In this document: one piece after another, positions 7,728 to 9,640 of the stretch
Numbering within the stretch: position 1 is the first letter of the stretch
Layout of the letters: the number at the start of each line of letters is the position of its first letter
Source: Cyanobacteriota bacterium
Lineage (GTDB): Bacteria > Cyanobacteriota > Cyanobacteriia > PCC-6307 > Cyanobiaceae
NCBI GenBank assembly: GCA_947463165.1
Contig: CANHSW010000055.1
Span: 1 to 9,640 of the forward strand
Length of the DNA stretch: 9,640 nucleotides
Direction: 5' to 3'
Translations under genes and position numbers: made by a program
Notes under the pieces: model-generated
The model's database searches: none
Seen by the model: only the letters and a program-made list of their open reading frames with translations
Told to the model about the DNA's origin: nothing

Positions 7728-8602
7728 CACTCGAAAACGGCAGTGCGGCCCTGGTACATCATCACCTGGCGGCGCAGGTGCAGACGCAGGGCCCTGGCCA
7801 GGGCGAGCCGCTCGCAGTCGCGGCCCTTGCGGATCAGGTCGGCCACCTCGTCGCGGTGGCTCACGTGCACCGTGGTTTGTTCGATGATCGGACCGCCGTC
7901 GAGATCTTCAGTTACGTAGTGGGCGGTGGCGCCGATCAGCTTGACGCCGCGCTCCCAGGCCTGGTGGTAGGGCTGGGCCCCCTTGAAGGCCGGCAGGAAG
8001 GAGTGGTGGATATTGATCACCTCCAGCCCCTGATTAGTTGCCTTGGAACAGTGGTCGAGGAACTCGGCACTGAGCACCTGCATGTACTTGGCCAGCACCA
8101 CCAGTTCGATCTGGTGTTCGGCCAACAGCTGCAATTGTTTCTGTTCCACCTCCGCCTTGGTGGCGGCGGTGATCGGCAGGTGCACGAACCGGGCGCCGAA
8201 GTCGCTCGCCAGCGGTTCTAGATCCGGGTGGTTGGCGATCACCAGCGGCACCTGCATCGGCAGTTCGCCGGCCCTGGTGCGCCAGAGCAGGTCCACCAGG
8301 CAGTGGTCCTGCTTGCTCACGAACAGGGCCACCCGGGTGGGCTGGTCGGAAAAGTGCACCTGGCCCTGGCCCCCCAGCCGGCCGGCCAGGGCCTTCACCG
8401 CCGCCCCGATCGCCTCCCGGGGCAGGCCAAAGCCCTCCAGCTGCCACTCAATCCGGCTCAGAAACAGGCCGGCTCTGGCATCGGTGTGGTGATCGGCGTG
8501 GCAGATGTTGCCGCCGTTGGCGGCCACCCAGCCGGAGAGCTCGCTAACCAGGGCCGGGCGATCGGGGCAGATCACCTGCAGGATGGCGGTGGCGGATCCC
8601 AT
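7727..8602 (-). CDS. purU: Formyltetrahydrofolate deformylase
   Basis: PurU hydrolyses 10-formyltetrahydrofolate to tetrahydrofolate and formate, balancing one-carbon pools and supplying formate for purine synthesis. The 291-residue product matches the usual length of about 280-290. An N-terminal ACT domain (about 5-80) begins AILQVICPDRPALVSELSGWVAANGG-like and includes HADHH (35-39). A formyltransferase domain (about 90-285) follows, with VALFVSKQDHCL (91-102), VLAKYMQVLS (169-178), NIHHSFLPAF (197-206) and EDLDGGPIIEQ (232-242). By comparison with PurN, the catalytic set is Asn197, His199 and Asp235. The frame is open upstream to 8872, but those 90 residues are unlike PurU, whose ACT domain starts within a few residues of ATG 8602. 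No Shine-Dalgarno site is seen. Its stop overlaps the start of the ligase-like gene. Confidence 0.95.
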   Translation of the reverse strand: MGSATAILQVICPDRPALVSELSGWVAANGGNICHADHHTDARAGLFLSRIEWQLEGFGLPREAIGAAVKALAGRLGGQGQVHFSDQPTRVALFVSKQDHCLVDLLWRTRAGELPMQVPLVIANHPDLEPLASDFGARFVHLPITAATKAEVEQKQLQLLAEHQIELVVLAKYMQVLSAEFLDHCSKATNQGLEVINIHHSFLPAFKGAQPYHQAWERGVKLIGATAHYVTEDLDGGPIIEQTTVHVSHRDEVADLIRKGRDCERLALARALRLHLRRQVMMYQGRTAVFE

Positions 8603-8727
8603 GGCAACCGGCGGTGAGGGGCCAACGCAGCAGCTTGCCCGATCATCTCGCGCGGGATCGGCAGCTGCGGCGGATAGGCAGAGAATGGCGCCAGCCCGAT
8701 TGGGGATGCAGCCTGCTGAACCTGCCC

Positions 8728-8827
8728 TGCCGCCACTGCTTGCTGCAAATGGCTGCAGCAACTGCTTGCTGCAACTGATGGATGAAACCGCTTGCCGCCA
8801 CTGATCAACGGAAACAGGCTGCAGCAA
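8728..8827. repeat. Cluster of direct and inverted short repeats
   Basis: ACTGCTTGCTGCAA occurs at 8735-8748 and again at 8761-8774. TGCCGCCACTG occurs at 8728-8738 and 8793-8803. The octamer TTGCTGCA lies at 8740-8747 and 8766-8773, and its reverse complement TGCAGCAA at 8754-8761 and 8820-8827. The alternating orientations allow competing hairpins, one with a six-base and one with a four-base loop. They could be operator sites, RNA structure, or remnants of local duplication. Confidence 0.65.
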
Positions 8828-8874
8828 CAACCTGCCGTAACCGAGTTGGCGAAACTTGCAGTAGCAGGGCATCT

Positions 8875-8915
8875 GCCCCCATCAGCGCGGGTAAAGTCGC
8901 CGCGCTGATGGGGGC
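8875..8915 (+). promoter_or_regulatory. Perfect 16-bp hairpin upstream of psbQ
   Basis: Bases 8875-8890 (GCCCCCATCAGCGCGG) are perfectly complementary to 8900-8915, leaving a nine-base loop GTAAAGTCG. The psbQ ATG is 36 bases downstream of the stem. No T-tract follows on either strand, so it is not a standard terminator for either divergent gene. If transcribed towards psbQ it would be a very stable 5' UTR structure. It could also be a DNA operator or part of an unrecognised RNA. Confidence 0.65.
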
Positions 8916-8925
8916 TCTCCTGAAT

Positions 8926-8950
8926 CCCCTCTCCCCTATCCCCTATCCCC
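8926..8950 (-). repeat. Heptamer C4/G4 repeat adjoining the psbQ start; G-quadruplex pattern
   Basis: Four CCCC runs occur at 8926-8929, 8933-8936, 8940-8943 and 8947-8950. They are separated by the three-base spacers TCT, TAT and TAT, giving an exact 7-base period. The minus strand, the psbQ template, reads as four GGGG runs with three-base loops, the canonical intramolecular G-quadruplex pattern. The repeat ends directly against the psbQ ATG, where a purine-rich ribosome-binding site would normally be. Confidence 0.7.
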
Positions 8951-9460
8951 ATGCTGTCCGCACTGAGCTCCGTTGTACCCGCCGCCCTGGCCCGACAACT
9001 GCAGAGGTTGGCGGGTTTGTGCCTGGCGGTGGTGCTCTGTTTTGGCCTGGCCGCCTGTGATGGTGGCAAGGGCAGCCTGCCCCCCAGCCTCAGCTCCGAG
9101 GCCGTGGCCGCCATCGAGCGCCAGGCCGAGGGCTTCCTGGCCGCCCGGGATCGGCTGCCCGAGCTGGCCCAGCTGGTCAACGAGCGCAACTGGGTGTTCA
9201 CCCGCAACCTGATCCACGGCCCGATGCATGAGGTGGGTCGCCAGATGCTTTACATAAACAAGCTGCTGCTGCCTGCTGATCGCCCGGAGGCCCTCCAGTT
9301 GGCCGATCAGCTGAAGACCGCTCTGGCCCAGCTCGATGAGGCCGCCCGCCTCCAGGACGGCGACAAGCTGCGCAAGGCCTATATCGGCGTGGCCAGCGGT
9401 TTTGGCCGCTATGCCCAGATCCTGCCGGCCCAGGTGCAGCTAGACCTCAAGCAGGCTTGA
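8951..9460 (+). CDS. psbQ: Photosystem II lipoprotein PsbQ (CyanoQ)
   Basis: CyanoQ is a lumenal lipoprotein that associates with photosystem II near the oxygen-evolving side and helps stabilise active complexes. The 169-residue product has a hydrophobic signal segment (about 19-35) ending in lipobox LAAC, with Cys36 as the lipidated residue, followed by DGGKGS. The mature part is mostly helical, as expected for the PsbQ four-helix bundle. It contains the recognisable central segment NWVFTRNLIHGPMHEVGRQM (80-99) and a C-terminal helix including YIGVASGFGRYAQILP (144-159). ATG 8951 gives a normal-length signal peptide, and the next Met is inside the mature domain. No Shine-Dalgarno sequence precedes it; the start is flanked by a C-rich repeat. 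The stop overlaps the next gene's start as TGATG. It is divergent from purU. Confidence 0.92.
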   Translation: MLSALSSVVPAALARQLQRLAGLCLAVVLCFGLAACDGGKGSLPPSLSSEAVAAIERQAEGFLAARDRLPELAQLVNERNWVFTRNLIHGPMHEVGRQMLYINKLLLPADRPEALQLADQLKTALAQLDEAARLQDGDKLRKAYIGVASGFGRYAQILPAQVQLDLKQA

Positions 9461-9640
9461 TGCCGCTGGCCACCACCCGCCCCCAGGGCGTGGTGGTGGT
9501 GGGCGCCGGGATTGTGGGCCTGGCGACCGCCTGGCTGCTCAGCCGCCAGGGCCATCGGGTCACCCTTTTGGACCCAGCCCTGGCGGGCAGCCCCCAGCCC
9601 ACCAGTGGCAGCGCCGCCGCCCTGGGGCTACTGATGGCCC
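9460..9640 (+). CDS. FAD-dependent oxidoreductase (DAO family), N-terminal part
   Basis: Only the first 60 codons are in the window; the gene continues past the right edge. The frame opens with ATG at 9460, whose A is the last base of the psbQ TGA. Residues 11-25 read VVVVGAGIVGLATAW, a GxGxxG dinucleotide-binding motif on the first beta strand. LSRQGHRVTLLD follows, with Asp38 at the end of the second strand in the place that binds the FAD adenosine ribose. SGSAAALGLL next resembles the region after the FAD motif in glycine oxidase (ThiO), D-amino-acid dehydrogenase and related DAO-family enzymes. The substrate cannot be judged from this fragment. No signal peptide precedes the FAD motif. 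Translation is probably coupled to psbQ; only a weak AGG lies upstream. Confidence 0.8.
   Translation, partial: MPLATTRPQGVVVVGAGIVGLATAWLLSRQGHRVTLLDPALAGSPQPTSGSAAALGLLMA

Larger units (their letters stand above)
8603..8950. other. purU-psbQ divergent spacer (348 bp)
   Basis: No gene is supported here. Frames remain open on both strands because the DNA is GC-rich, but their translations are low-complexity and match nothing I recognise. The spacer should hold promoters for both flanking genes, yet no convincing -35/-10 pair is visible. It contains repeat words at 8728-8827, a perfect 16-bp hairpin at 8875-8915 and a heptamer C-run repeat at 8926-8950. There is no Shine-Dalgarno sequence before either start. 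A small RNA is possible, but I could not match one to a known family. Confidence 0.55.

Noticed and set aside
8811..8817. GGAAACA, considered as a Yfr2-type small RNA motif.
   Set aside because: Only one copy is present, without a matching stem-loop or terminator that I can define. A covariance-model search would be needed before naming it.
8603..8872. Upstream extension of purU by 90 codons.
   Set aside because: PurU proteins start a few residues before the ACT domain. The extension is Ser/Ala/Gln-rich and overlaps the repeat cluster. Open frames are expected by chance in this DNA.

Overview
The window looks like chromosome from a GC-rich picocyanobacterium of the Synechococcus/Cyanobium type. 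The evidence is a CyanoQ (PsbQ) lipoprotein of photosystem II, a Tic20-family membrane protein, a DnaK2-like chaperone with a cyanobacterial C-terminus, and dense G/C-rich coding throughout. This assignment comes from recognising protein families by eye; no search was run. Most of the window is housekeeping DNA. I see no IS element, CRISPR array, tRNA, rRNA, phage gene or defence cassette.

Layout. Positions 1-2481 hold a co-directional minus-strand series. In transcription order it is aroE (shikimate dehydrogenase), tic20, rpsF (ribosomal protein S6), and a Gln/Pro-rich coiled-coil protein that runs off the left edge. aroE is divergent from dnaK (2625-4547, plus strand) across a 143-bp spacer. 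dnaK ends at a good intrinsic terminator. Next comes an uncharacterised radical SAM protein (4643-6322, plus). It converges, with one base between the stop codons, on a minus-strand pair: purU (formyltetrahydrofolate deformylase) followed by an O-antigen-ligase-like membrane protein whose start overlaps the purU stop. A 348-bp spacer (8603-8950) separates purU from the divergent psbQ. psbQ overlaps by one base the start of an FAD-dependent oxidoreductase of the D-amino-acid/glycine oxidase type, which runs off the right edge.

How the genes relate. The products serve separate tasks: aromatic amino acid synthesis, protein folding, membrane protein handling, translation, one-carbon/purine metabolism, surface polysaccharide or other membrane work, and photosystem II. 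Tight spacing (aroE/tic20, purU/ligase, psbQ/oxidoreductase) suggests shared transcripts, but no single pathway links the window.

The most interesting unexplained structure is in the spacers. The psbQ-purU spacer contains a cluster of direct and inverted repeats, a perfect 16-bp hairpin, and a four-unit heptamer repeat ending at the psbQ start codon whose complement fits a canonical G-quadruplex pattern. A 12-bp hairpin also fills nearly all of the aroE-tic20 gap and ends four bases before the tic20 start codon. No convincing sigma-70-type promoter was found in any spacer.
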